A stretch of DNA of 64,000 bases from an uncultured bacterium (GCA_905215385.1 CAJMPY010000011.1:19479-83478), one strand, 5' to 3'. Positions 9,692 to 18,558 are shown, numbered from the stretch's first letter. Numbers and translations are program-made. The notes: generated by a model not told the origin, from the letters alone.

Positions 9692-10202
9692 ACTGTGCCT
9701 CCTAAACAAGCCCCTCTTAGACTTGCGTATATAACGGAGCACCCGATTGGCTCCGTTAGGACCGTTTTGCGCGTTGCCGGCGATGACAATGCGCGATGTC
9801 TAAACGTCTCAACGCTCAGACAAACACTATTTTACCGTTCTGGTTGGTCAGTTATTCACCTAAAGCCGACAATGATGAAACGTTTTTTCTATCCCTGAAG
9901 ACCCTTATGGGGCATTCATACTCCCAAGCTGGGCAAACGTTTTATCAAGGTTGACCACATATCCCGGACAGGGCTGTGCCCCTCCAAAATGCGCCCCGTT
10001 CGCCGCCAAAAATCGACCGTTTGCGGCACCGTGATACCACTCAGTCGTCCAAGGTGCCGACATTTGTGCGACATCCGTCTGACATCCGTCTTCGTGGTGC
10101 AAAGGTGCATGTCCAAGTGCGGTACCCCCGGTGTGCCACATGCGGGTAAACTAGAGCCTTATATAGAGAGATTTGAACCCTAACCGCAGCAAAGGAGGCC
10201 CC
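9692..10202. other. Intergenic region between divergent adh and TPR genes
   Basis: No gene is supported here. It holds a perfect 9-bp inverted repeat, TAACGGAGC with GCTCCGTTA (9732-9758), next to a TATATA box on the minus strand. Position fits promoter or operator DNA of the alcohol dehydrogenase. An 11-bp sequence, GACATCCGTCT, is repeated in tandem at 10070-10091. An AAAGGAGG ribosome site precedes the gene at 10203. The rest shows nothing I can name. Confidence 0.6.
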
Positions 10203-11279
10203 ATGGCATTCGATCCCATTCAAGAGGATTGCCATCGCCTCGTTCTTGAGGCCTTGCGCCGCGACAATATCCCGCTCACCGACGGTGCCGCCGTAGAGCG
10301 TCTGATGGAACAATTCACCCGCAACCCCGCGCCGCTCATCGTGCACGACCGCGACCGCGCCGGGCACCTCATTGCCAAGGTGGTCGAGGCTGTCGACTAC
10401 CGCATTCCCTTTATCCCTGACGATACCCAGGCAGAGCAAGAAGAGGCCGCAGCCGAGAACATGCTCCGCGAGGCAGCCGCGCTCGATCCGAGCAACTGGG
10501 ATGCCCAGCGCATGCTGACCGCCCTCACCGCCAACTCCAACGAGGAGTACGTACAGTACTTGGTATCCAAGCGCGATGAAGTCGAGCACGACCTGGCGCT
10601 CAAGATTGCCTCGGCGCAGGACCCCTACGAGCGCGAGGCCGCAGGCGACCTTATGCGCCGTCCCTACCTGCGCTGGCTTGCCGCCCTTGCGTCACGCGCC
10701 CTCATTAGCGGCCGCTATCGCATGTCGCTCGAAGCTGCAAACCGCAGCCTGGACTTTGCGCCCAACGACCCCGCCGGCGTCCGCCACACTGCGATGCTCG
10801 CCATGGCAAAGCTCGAATACCCCGCCGAGGAGCTCAAGCGCTTTCGCTCTGCCCACTCCGTCCCCTATCTCGCCAACACGCCGCTACGCCGTCGTCCCAA
10901 GGATGCGGAGCGCGACTTGGACCCATGGACGCTCATCGCGCTGATGAGCGCTGCCTGGCGCGAGCTGGACTACGAGGGTGCCGAGCACTACTTGCGCATC
11001 CTTGCACGCTCGTGCCCGCACGCAGCCGAGGCACTCTACTTTCAAACCGAGTTTCCCGATGGCGTCTATGCCCGCGTCAACGTGGGTGTGGGCTCCACCG
11101 ACGAGCTTGTCCTTGCGCTATCCGAGGCGACGCCGGTACTGCAGGAGGGCTTGGGCGCCCCCGACAACGCCAGCTTTGCCGCCTGGGTCGCCACCAACGA
11201 TATCGTGCGTTCCCAGATCGACGAGCGCATCCTGCGGGCGGCCGAGCAGGGCTTGCCGTTTAAGGGAGGAGACCTCTAA
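10203..11279 (+). CDS. TPR/ST7-like helical repeat protein A
   Basis: This 358-residue protein starts at 10203 after AAAGGAGG (an upstream ATG at 10173 lies before the ribosome site). It is predicted to be almost all alpha helix. The segment near residues 160-215, RRPYLRWLAALASRAL then YRMSLEAANRSL then NDPAGVRHTAML, looks like the ST7/TPR pattern. There is no signal peptide, membrane helix or catalytic motif. It overlaps the next gene by one base (TAATG) and shares its layout, so the two are probably adjacent paralogues translated together. The function is unknown; both precede the MurT-GatD gene on the same strand. Confidence 0.8.
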   Translation: MAFDPIQEDCHRLVLEALRRDNIPLTDGAAVERLMEQFTRNPAPLIVHDRDRAGHLIAKVVEAVDYRIPFIPDDTQAEQEEAAAENMLREAAALDPSNWDAQRMLTALTANSNEEYVQYLVSKRDEVEHDLALKIASAQDPYEREAAGDLMRRPYLRWLAALASRALISGRYRMSLEAANRSLDFAPNDPAGVRHTAMLAMAKLEYPAEELKRFRSAHSVPYLANTPLRRRPKDAERDLDPWTLIALMSAAWRELDYEGAEHYLRILARSCPHAAEALYFQTEFPDGVYARVNVGVGSTDELVLALSEATPVLQEGLGAPDNASFAAWVATNDIVRSQIDERILRAAEQGLPFKGGDL

Positions 11280-12322
11280 TGGATCCGAGCGTCTACATCC
11301 CCGCCTACCTGGAGCGCGCCTACGTTGCGTCGCACCCCGAACTCACCGATGCAGCACGCGAGCTTGTCCATAACGACGTGAGCGTCAACCCTCACAAGTA
11401 TGCGCAGACCGAGCATGCCCAGGCGCTGCTGTCCTATGCTGGCGTCCACCGCCACCTGCTCGACGAGCTCCATCGCATCGAGGACATGGGCAGCGACGAG
11501 GAGTTCGAGCAGACGCGCAATCGCCTGTTCGACGACATGCGCGACGAGCTGCTCAAGATTGTCCGCGTCGATGCACTGGCCGTCGACGCGCAGCTGCTCG
11601 CCATCATCCTGGCCGACACGCCCGTTGACGCCTGCCTGGGCGACCTGATGAAGCTCGAGGTGACCACGGCCGATTACCTGCGGCAAAGCGTGCCCGGGTT
11701 CGATATGGAGGCCCCACACTACTGGGCCAACAAGGTTTTGACGGACGGCGTGACAGCGGCAGATCTCACCGTGAACGAGCCGGCTCTTATCGGGTGGCTC
11801 CACACGCTCGAGGCTATCTCGCAGCTGTGCATGGCGAGCGCTCGCTACCGTGCTGCCGCCGACTACTCCCGCCGCGTCCTTAAGGCAGAAGGCTATCCCA
11901 CCCGAGCCGCAGGCACCGTGCTGCTCGCCCTCGCTCGCTTGGAAGATCAGGACGGCTTTTTTGCCCTAGCCCACCAGCTCGAGGAACAGGTGGGAGCCGA
12001 TGCACTCGAGAACTCCCCCTGGTACCTGCTCGCCCGCACAATCCTCTTGTTCAAAACGAACAAGATGCGTCCAGCGGTGCGTGCATTACGTGAGTTCGCC
12101 AACCGCTGCGAGGGCGGCGCGTTCTTCTTGCTGAATCCCATGTACCAGACACCGTACCTTCCCTGCCGGCCCGAGCCACGCGATCCCTGGGATCTTTCGC
12201 ACCAGGCCGTTTGGGAGGCGGACGGCATTATCTCGGACACTCCCGACTTTGCCCCCTGGGCCAATGCCTGCGAAGACGTGTCGCAGCTTGCCCAGGAATT
12301 TGCGCGCCGCTACGGTTTTTAG
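11279..12322 (+). CDS. TPR/ST7-like helical repeat protein B
   Basis: This 347-residue helical protein starts at the ATG that overlaps the stop of gene A. The middle (about residues 185-225, YRAAADYSRRVLKAEGYPTRAAGTVLLALARL) lines up with the corresponding TPR-like part of gene A. Both continue with a helical region containing a PW pair and an RxL-rich helix, DPWTLIALMSAAWRELDY in A and SPWYLLARTILLFKTNKM in B. No signal, membrane or enzymatic motif is seen. The pair may form a heteromer. The gene ends 45 bp before the MurT-GatD start, so the three may be cotranscribed. Confidence 0.8.
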   Translation: MDPSVYIPAYLERAYVASHPELTDAARELVHNDVSVNPHKYAQTEHAQALLSYAGVHRHLLDELHRIEDMGSDEEFEQTRNRLFDDMRDELLKIVRVDALAVDAQLLAIILADTPVDACLGDLMKLEVTTADYLRQSVPGFDMEAPHYWANKVLTDGVTAADLTVNEPALIGWLHTLEAISQLCMASARYRAAADYSRRVLKAEGYPTRAAGTVLLALARLEDQDGFFALAHQLEEQVGADALENSPWYLLARTILLFKTNKMRPAVRALREFANRCEGGAFFLLNPMYQTPYLPCRPEPRDPWDLSHQAVWEADGIISDTPDFAPWANACEDVSQLAQEFARRYGF

Positions 12323-12367
12323 TGACGCACTCGACCCGACCATGTCGTTTACGTTAGGAACGGTTTC

Positions 12368-14545
12368 ATGAACCTCCGCTCATCTCTTGCCTGCACCTCG
12401 AGCGATATCGCCCGCTGGGGGCTGCGCTCCGTCCTTAAGCGCCAGGGCGGCGTACTCCCCGGCCGCATCGCCATGAAGATCGACCCCGAGCTGCTGAACG
12501 ACCTCGCCGGCCTTGTCGACCGCAGCGTGGTGATCACCGGTACTAATGGCAAGACCACCACCTCCAACCTCATCGCCGACGCCGTTGCTGCCAGCGGTGC
12601 TACCGTGGTGTGCAACCGTGCCGGCAACAATATGGAGCCTGGTGTGGTGGGCGCTCTGCTCGAGGCCCGCGGCAACCTTAAGCGAACCGCCAGCAGCAAG
12701 CGCGTAGGCGTTTTTGAATGCGATGAGCTCTACACTGTGCGCGTCCTGCCCAAGCTCAAGCCGACGTACTTCGTGCTGCTCAACCTGTTCCGTGACCAGC
12801 TAGATCGCTATGGCGAGATCGATCACACCCAGGAGGTCATCGCCCACGCGTTGGAGCTTTCGCCGGCAACGACGCTCATCTACAACGCCGACGACCCGCT
12901 GTGCGCCTCGATTGCCGCGCGCGTTCCCAACGCGAGTATTGCCTTTGGCATCGATGGCGCCACGGGCACCGAGTCCGACCGCATTAGCGACTCGCGCTTT
13001 TGCTCGCAGTGCAACGCGCCGCTGGAGTATGACTACGTGCAATACGGCCAGCTCGGCGCCTACCATTGCCCCTCGTGCGGTTGGGCCCGTCCTGCGCTTG
13101 TCCGTCGCGTGACGAGCGTGGAGCTCGGCTGCGACGGTTACGGCTTTGACCTGGCCTTTGGACCCGAGGCCAACGCGCCCGCCGTGCACATCGCCACGCG
13201 CTACAACGGCCTGTACATGGTCTATAACGTCGCCGCCGCCTTCTTCGCCGCCCACGAGCTGGGCGTGGACACCGCACGCCTGCAGCCCACGCTCGACGCC
13301 TACGTGCCGGCAGGTGGTCGCATGGGCCGTTGGAATATCGCCGGCCGAACCGTCGAGGCCAACCTGGCCAAGAATCCCGTAGGCTTCGATCGCCAGATCC
13401 AGTCCATCAAGACGGCAGGCGGCAGACTCTGCGCTTTCTTCCTCAACGACAACGACGCCGACGGCCACGATGTATCGTGGATCTACGACGTCGACTTTGA
13501 GCGCATCGCCGACACGCCGGGTCTTGTCGCCTTTGCCGGCGGCACGCGCGCGCACGATATGCAGGTACGCCTGAAGTACGCCGGCATCAACGCCGCCATC
13601 ATCTCGAATATCGAGCAGGCGATCGGCGCCGTGGCAGACGAGGAGGCTGGTGACACTTTCTATGCCGTCGCCAACTACACGGCCTTCCCGCCGCTGGTCA
13701 AGGAGCTCGACGGGCTTAAGGGCACCGATGCGAGCTCGGTTGCCTCCCACGCCGTAACGCGCGCCGATGGTAGCGCTGTCCCCACCGATATTGCGCCGGT
13801 CGTGCTCTCGCGCCCGCTGCGCATCGTCTACCTGTATCCCGATGCCCTCAACCTCTATGGCGACGGCGGCAACGTCATCGCCCTCGAGCGCCGCTGCGCC
13901 TGGCGTGGCATTCCCGTGCGCGTGGAGGAGGTCCGCATGGGCGAGACGCTCGATCTCACCGACGCCGATATCGTCATGATGGGCGGTGGCTCCGACCGCG
14001 ACCAGTTGGCTGTGGCACATGAATTGCTCGCTCAAAAAGACAAGGTCGCGGCCTATGTTGAGGACGGCGGCTCGCTGCTCGCAATCTGCGGCAGCTATCA
14101 GCTGCTCGGCCGTTCGTACTATATGGGCGAGAATCGCATCGATGGCCTGGGCGTCATTGCCGCCGAGACCGTGCGCGGCTCCGACCGCCTGATCGGCAAC
14201 GTCGCCGTCAAGACCGACCTGGCACCCGAGCCCTTTGTGGGATTCGAGAACCACGGCGGCCGTACCCTGCTCGATGCAGAGGCCACGCCGCTCGGAACGT
14301 CCGTCGTCACGGGTACCGGCAACAACGGCGACGATGGCTTTGAGGGCCTCATCTACAAGGGCGTCATCGGCACGTACCTGCATGGACCGGCACTGCCCAA
14401 GAACCCCGAGCTCGCCGACTGGCTGATCGCCCACGCCCTCGAGCGCCGCGGCGACGCACAGGCCAACGCTCTGCTGCCGCTCAAACCCCTCGACGACACC
14501 TACGAGCACGCCGCCCACGACGCCGCCATGAAGCTCCTCCCCTAA
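12368..14545 (+). CDS. murT-gatD: Single-chain MurT-GatD lipid II isoglutaminyl synthase
   Basis: The 725-residue chain joins the two subunits that amidate the D-glutamate of lipid II, normally separate proteins of about 437 and 243 residues. Residues 1-460 are MurT: the P-loop GTNGKTTT (57-64), NLFRDQLDRYGE, a zinc ribbon with CSQC and CPSC (about 211-236), and the DUF1727 C-terminal domain. Residues from about 476 are GatD: LRIVYLYPDALNLYGDGGN, the nucleophile near Cys575 in AICGSYQLLG and a catalytic histidine near 672 in TYLHGPALPKNP. The frame is open throughout, with no internal stop. It acts at the inner face of the membrane on peptidoglycan precursor. Confidence 0.92.
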   Translation: MNLRSSLACTSSDIARWGLRSVLKRQGGVLPGRIAMKIDPELLNDLAGLVDRSVVITGTNGKTTTSNLIADAVAASGATVVCNRAGNNMEPGVVGALLEARGNLKRTASSKRVGVFECDELYTVRVLPKLKPTYFVLLNLFRDQLDRYGEIDHTQEVIAHALELSPATTLIYNADDPLCASIAARVPNASIAFGIDGATGTESDRISDSRFCSQCNAPLEYDYVQYGQLGAYHCPSCGWARPALVRRVTSVELGCDGYGFDLAFGPEANAPAVHIATRYNGLYMVYNVAAAFFAAHELGVDTARLQPTLDAYVPAGGRMGRWNIAGRTVEANLAKNPVGFDRQIQSIKTAGGRLCAFFLNDNDADGHDVSWIYDVDFERIADTPGLVAFAGGTRAHDMQVRLKYAGINAAIISNIEQAIGAVADEEAGDTFYAVANYTAFPPLVKELDGLKGTDASSVASHAVTRADGSAVPTDIAPVVLSRPLRIVYLYPDALNLYGDGGNVIALERRCAWRGIPVRVEEVRMGETLDLTDADIVMMGGGSDRDQLAVAHELLAQKDKVAAYVEDGGSLLAICGSYQLLGRSYYMGENRIDGLGVIAAETVRGSDRLIGNVAVKTDLAPEPFVGFENHGGRTLLDAEATPLGTSVVTGTGNNGDDGFEGLIYKGVIGTYLHGPALPKNPELADWLIAHALERRGDAQANALLPLKPLDDTYEHAAHDAAMKLLP

Positions 14546-14551
14546 CGCCCC

Positions 14552-14588
14552 AACCACCACAAAGGGGACAGGTACCTTTGTGGTGGTT
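14552..14588 (+). terminator. Hairpin after MurT-GatD, possibly REP-like
   Basis: AACCACCACAAAGG pairs perfectly with CCTTTGTGGTGGTT around the loop GGACAGGTA, followed by TTCC. It can serve as terminator of the murT-gatD unit. The GGGGACAGGTACC sequence also resembles extragenic REP-type palindromes, so its origin may be mobile. Confidence 0.6.
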
Positions 14589-14626
14589 TTCCAGTTTGCC
14601 AACGATATACGCGCCGGCAAAAAAGT

Positions 14627-14636
14627 CTGCTATACT
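14627..14636 (+). promoter_or_regulatory. Extended -10 box of tRNA-Glu
   Basis: TGCTATACT lies 11 bp before the tRNA 5' end and fits an extended -10 element. No good -35 box is seen at the normal distance. Confidence 0.5.
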
Positions 14637-14646
14637 CTTTCCCGCT

Positions 14647-14723
14647 GTCCCCATCGTCTAGCGGCCAAGGACGCCACCCTTTCAAGGTGGATATCGCGGG
14701 TTCGAATCCCGCTGGGGGCACCA
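14647..14723 (+). tRNA. tRNA-Glu (TTC), CCA encoded
   Basis: The acceptor stem GTCCCCA pairs with TGGGGGC. The anticodon stem CCACC/GGTGG encloses CTTTCAA, giving anticodon TTC for GAA. The T arm is CGGGTTCGAATCCCG, followed by discriminator A and an encoded CCA at 14721-14723. Confidence 0.96.
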
Positions 14724-14733
14724 CAGAATCTGA

Positions 14734-14766
14734 GAAGCCCGTTACCAATTCGGTGACGGGCTTTTT
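14734..14766 (+). terminator. Terminator of tRNA-Glu
   Basis: AAGCCCGTTACC and GGTGACGGGCTT form a stem with one G-T wobble and a five-base loop, followed by a T-run. Confidence 0.85.
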
Positions 14767-15171
14767 GCTACCCATACGCCGGGATTCGAACCCCGAAGGC
14801 ATAAAATCACACTGTCATCCAAGGGCCCGTGGACAAAAAATAGCAAATATGAGTACTGTTACCAATTTAGTAACAGCGATTTCATGCCATCAGAAGGCGA
14901 TTTGGACACAAGGCGTCCTACGGCGGAGGAATTGCAGGCATTTATCAGCTAAGTACTTGGACATATGTTGCGTAACACTGCATATTTTGCAAAAAGATAA
15001 TGCTACAGGGCTTGTGACAGTACTCATATTTGACGCTTTTTGCCCACGACCCCTTATTGTGTGGGCGAATCAGTTGCAAAGCGGGATCCAAAGCGTCCTT
15101 CGCAAACAAATAGCCGGGGCCCGCGCGATGCGGACCCCGGCTCAATACCGTGACGATATGTCAGTTACGCC
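14767..15171. other. Gene-free region with inverted repeats and a T-arm-like remnant
   Basis: No gene is supported. CGGGATTCGAACCCCG at 14780-14795 is a tRNA T-arm sequence on the minus strand without a surrounding tRNA. A perfect 16-bp inverted pair, CAAATATGAGTACTGT at 14844-14859 and its complement at 15017-15032, encloses 157 bp that include the small hairpin GTTACcaatttaGTAAC. A further hairpin, TTTGCCCAC with GTGGGCGAA, lies at about 15038-15069. The arrangement suggests a decayed small mobile element. Confidence 0.5.
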
Positions 15172-17259
15172 CTACACGTAGAACAGGATGTCGTCGTAGG
15201 TCGGAACCGGCCAGTAGTCGGCGGCCACGATCTCCTCCATGGCGTCCACGGCGGCACGCAGCGTATCCATAGCGGGAACGACCTCGTGCGCGTACACGTT
15301 GGCCTGCTCCTGGCCATCGAGAGCCTCGGCCTTCTGATGTACGGCGTCGAGCGCCTTGATGGAGTCGTTGATGGCGGTGATACCGTTGCAGAGCTTGTTG
15401 AGCGTGTTCTGCTCGCACTGCATGGCGGCCTCAGCACCGGCGGCACGAATAGTCTCAAGGCCCTTAGCGACCTTGGTGGCATAGGCGGTAATGACCGGGC
15501 GATAGGTACGACGCGCCTCGCGAACCATCGTGGTAGCCTCGATGTTCATGAGCTTGTTGTACTTCTCGAGCTTGCAGTCATAGCGGCACTGGGCCTCGGC
15601 GCGGGTCAGGACGCCCGTCTCCTCAAAGAGCGCAATGGCCTTATCGGAAACAAAGGCGGGAAGAGCGTCGGCCGTGGTCTTGTTGTTGGCAAGGCCGCGC
15701 TTCTCGGCCTCGATGGGCCACTCGTCGGAGTAACCGTCGCCGGAGAACAGGATGCGCTGGTGATCGGTCAGCACCTTCTTGCAGTACTCGAGCGCGGCGT
15801 CCTGGAACTTATCCTCGGGCGTACCCTCGAGTGCGTCGGCGAAGGACTTGAGCGACTTGGCCACGGCGGCATCGAGCACCAGGTTGGAGTCGGAGACGTT
15901 CTGCTCGGAGCCGCAGGCACGGAACTCGAACTTGTTGCCGGTGAAGGCAAACGGGGAGGTGCGGTTGCGGTCGGTGTTGTCCTGCATCAGCTTGGGCAGG
16001 GTATCGGCGCCCAGGTCAAGCACGCCGCGCGTGGCATGGACGGAAGCCTTGCCATCGATGATCTTCTCGACGACCTCGGTGAGCTGGTCGCCCAGGAAGA
16101 TGGACATAATCGCCGGAGGAGCCTCGTTGGCGCCCAGACGATGATCGTTGCCGGCCGAGGCAACGGAGGCACGCAGGAGTTCCTGATAGTTATCGACGGC
16201 CTCGATCACCGCGGTGAGGAAGACGATGAACTGCAGGTTGTCGAGCGGGGTGTCGCCCGGGTCGAGCAGGTTCTCGGACTCGGTGCCAAGCGACCAGTTG
16301 TTGTGCTTGCCCGAACCGTTGATGCCCTCGAAGGGCTTCTCGTGCAGCAGGCAGACCAAGTCGTGGCGGGAGGCGATGAGCTTCATCTTCTCCATCATGA
16401 CCAGATTCTGGTCGATGGCCTCGTTGACCTCGCCGTAGACAGGGGCGAGCTCATGCTGGCAGGGAGCGACCTCGTTGTGCTTGGTCTTGGCAGGAATGCC
16501 AAGCGCCCACAGTTCGTTGTCCAGGTCCTTCATATAGGACGAGACGGTGGGACGGATTGCGCCAAAGTAGTGTTCCTCGAGCTCCTGGCCCTTGCAGGGA
16601 GCGGCGCCAAAGAGCGTGCGGCCGGTGATGACCAGGTCCTTGCGCTTACGGTAGGCGTCCTTCTTGATCAGGAAGTACTCCTGCTCGTCGCCCACGGAAG
16701 GAACGACCTTCTTTGGCGTCTTGCCGAACAGCGCCAAAACGCGCTTGGACTCACGCGAGAGCGCGGTCATGGAGCGCAGCAGCGGGGTCTTCTTGTCCAG
16801 GGCCTCACCCGTGTAGGAGCAGAAAGCCGTGGGGATGCACAGGACATCGTCCTTGATAAAGGCAGGGCTAGTGGGATCCCAGGCGGTGTAGCCACGGGCC
16901 TCGAAGGTAGCGCGCAGGCCGCCGTTGGGGAAGCTCGATGCGTCCGGCTCGCCCTGGATGAGGTTCTTACCCGTGAACTTGGTAATGGCGGTGCCGTCAT
17001 GGTTGGGCTCCAGGAAGCTGTCGTGCTTCTCGGAAGTGATGCCCGAAAGCGGCTGGAACCAGTGCGCGTAGTGCGTCGCGCCCTTGGAGATGGCCCAGAC
17101 CTTCATGGCGTGGGCAACGGCGTTGGCCACATCCAGATCGAGCGGCTCACCATCCTCGAGGGTTGCAGCAAGGCGCTTCCAAATGTCCTTGGGGAGGTAG
17201 TCCTTCATGACTTCCTCAGAGAACACCATGGTCCCGAAGCGGTCAGTAAGTTCGGCCAT
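15172..17259 (-). CDS. glnN: Glutamine synthetase type III
   Basis: This 695-residue enzyme makes glutamine from glutamate, ammonia and ATP. The start at 17259 follows GAAGGGAG and gives MAELTDRFG; an ATG at 17322 would add 21 residues that overlap a hairpin. GSIII features are the N-terminal WFQPLSG with KHDSFLEP, the catalytic DEQEYFLI, the segment HNEVAPCQHELAPVYGEVN, and HEKPFEGINGSGKHNNWS. Length near 700 separates it from GSI and GSII. An inverted repeat at 17339-17376 lies 80-117 bp upstream and may be a nitrogen-control operator. Confidence 0.96.
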   Translation of the reverse strand: MAELTDRFGTMVFSEEVMKDYLPKDIWKRLAATLEDGEPLDLDVANAVAHAMKVWAISKGATHYAHWFQPLSGITSEKHDSFLEPNHDGTAITKFTGKNLIQGEPDASSFPNGGLRATFEARGYTAWDPTSPAFIKDDVLCIPTAFCSYTGEALDKKTPLLRSMTALSRESKRVLALFGKTPKKVVPSVGDEQEYFLIKKDAYRKRKDLVITGRTLFGAAPCKGQELEEHYFGAIRPTVSSYMKDLDNELWALGIPAKTKHNEVAPCQHELAPVYGEVNEAIDQNLVMMEKMKLIASRHDLVCLLHEKPFEGINGSGKHNNWSLGTESENLLDPGDTPLDNLQFIVFLTAVIEAVDNYQELLRASVASAGNDHRLGANEAPPAIMSIFLGDQLTEVVEKIIDGKASVHATRGVLDLGADTLPKLMQDNTDRNRTSPFAFTGNKFEFRACGSEQNVSDSNLVLDAAVAKSLKSFADALEGTPEDKFQDAALEYCKKVLTDHQRILFSGDGYSDEWPIEAEKRGLANNKTTADALPAFVSDKAIALFEETGVLTRAEAQCRYDCKLEKYNKLMNIEATTMVREARRTYRPVITAYATKVAKGLETIRAAGAEAAMQCEQNTLNKLCNGITAINDSIKALDAVHQKAEALDGQEQANVYAHEVVPAMDTLRAAVDAMEEIVAADYWPVPTYDDILFYV

Positions 17260-17338
17260 ACGGAACTCCCTTCGTATCGGCACCGCGTGAGAAGCGGTGT
17301 TGATTACTAACGAACGAGTCATAGCTTAGGCTCGCCGT

Positions 17339-17376
17339 GTTTCCGCGACATTACCGTTATGTTGCTGTCGCGAAAC
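17339..17376. promoter_or_regulatory. Candidate nitrogen-control operator upstream of glnN
   Basis: The arms GTTTCCGCGACA and TGTCGCGAAAC form an inverted repeat with one bulged base. Each arm reads outward as GTNRY-n6-GAAAC, which resembles a GlnR half-box of actinobacteria (gTnAC-n6-GaAAC) with one departure. Regulator identity is inference. Confidence 0.4.
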
Positions 17377-17685
17377 CAATCAATGAGGTTACCGCATCAC
17401 GACAGCATTGCCACCCTTAACAGCCAACGAACTGTATAAATTGCAGACCTCTCCCCATGGTTTAAGGGTAGTCAATTTGGGATGGGGCTCTATTAACTGG
17501 TATTTCGCATCAGATACCAGTCTTTATAGACCCATCCTAGATTGACCGCTCTGCTATAGGGAATGTCGATAGCAAGGCATCTTTGATTGGTATCCCCGAA
17601 TAGCGAGTGAAACTCCACCGTGACACAGTGGTGCTGTAGAATCCTTACAACACATCACACTATTACGTATCTAAAGGAGCACGAT
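17377..17685. other. Leader region between glnN and metF
   Basis: No gene is supported. A 76-bp imperfect inverted repeat spans 17471-17546: GTCAATTTGGGATGGG pairs with CCCATCCTAGATTGAC, and the core CTGGTAT pairs with ATACCAG. It may be a structured leader of metF, a terminator-like element or a small miniature element. I did not recognise a SAM or cobalamin riboswitch. TGCTGTAGAAT near 17630-17640 is a possible extended -10 box for metF. Confidence 0.45.
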
Positions 17686-18558
17686 ATGCGCGTCGACGAG
17701 GTTTTTAAGCAGGCAGCATCCCAGGGCACCGCACCCGTTTCGTTTGAGATGTTCCCGCCCAAGGGCGAGCTTACCCTCAACACGGCTCGCGAGGTGGCAG
17801 GCAATCTGTGCAAGCTTTCGCCGAGCTTTGTCTCGGTCACCTGCTCTGCCGGCGGCTCGGGCAACGGCGCCACCACCGCCCCCATCGCGCATATGATTAC
17901 GAGCGAATTCGATACGCCCTCGGTGGCGCACCTCACCTGCGTGGGCCGCTCGCACGCCGATATCGCCGCCAAGATCGACGAATACCGCTCCGCCGGCGTA
18001 GAAAACATCCTGGCCCTGCGCGGTGATCTGCCCGCTGGCGCGACCGAGGATGACAAGCCCGCCTCGGACTACGCCTACGCCCGCGAGCTCATCCCCGAGC
18101 TTGTCGACGCCGGCTTTTGTGTGGGCGCCGCGGCCTACCCCGAGGGCCACATTGCCTGTGAGGACCTCAACGCTTCGGTCGAATACCTCAAGCAAAAACA
18201 GGACGCCGGCGCGAGCTTCTTTGTGACGCAGCTCTTCTTTGACAACGAGTGCTTCTACCGCTTCCGCGAGCTTGCCGACAAGGCGGGCATCACGGTGCCC
18301 ATCACCGCGGGCATCATGCCGTTTATGGGCAAGTCCCAGATCAGCCGCATGGTCTTTATGTGCGGCGCATCGCTGCCCTCCCCCGTCATCAAGATTCTCG
18401 CCAAGTACGAGAACGACCCCGAGAGCCTGCAGGCAGCCGGTGTAGATTATGCCGCCCGTCAGCTTTGCGACCTTAAGGAGCACGGTGCCGCCGGTCTGCA
18501 CCTGTACACTATGAATCGTCCTGCGATCGCCGCGACCATTATGGAGCGCCTGGGGTAA
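17686..18558 (+). CDS. metF: Methylenetetrahydrofolate reductase
   Basis: This 290-residue flavoprotein reduces 5,10-methylene-THF to 5-methyl-THF, the methyl donor for methionine synthase. The start at 17686 follows AAAGGAG; the longer open frame from 17620 is not needed. Typical segments are VSFEMFPPKG, the FAD/folate region VAHLTCVGRS and ENILALRGDLP, and FFVTQLFFDNECFYRF. It overlaps the next gene by one base (TAATG), making an operon with the MetH reactivation protein and metH. Confidence 0.96.
   Translation: MRVDEVFKQAASQGTAPVSFEMFPPKGELTLNTAREVAGNLCKLSPSFVSVTCSAGGSGNGATTAPIAHMITSEFDTPSVAHLTCVGRSHADIAAKIDEYRSAGVENILALRGDLPAGATEDDKPASDYAYARELIPELVDAGFCVGAAAYPEGHIACEDLNASVEYLKQKQDAGASFFVTQLFFDNECFYRFRELADKAGITVPITAGIMPFMGKSQISRMVFMCGASLPSPVIKILAKYENDPESLQAAGVDYAARQLCDLKEHGAAGLHLYTMNRPAIAATIMERLG

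Noticed and set aside
14542..14802. Short frame with GFEP-type peptide across the tRNA
   Set aside because: This is the common artefact of translating the complement of a tRNA gene and its T arm.
15286..17310. Long open frame opposite glnN
   Set aside because: The minus-strand product is a full type III glutamine synthetase. The plus-strand translation is low-complexity Gly/Leu/Val sequence.
17377..17685. SAM or cobalamin riboswitch before metF
   Set aside because: The leader has a hairpin, but I could not find the conserved core of a known SAM, SAH or B12 riboswitch.
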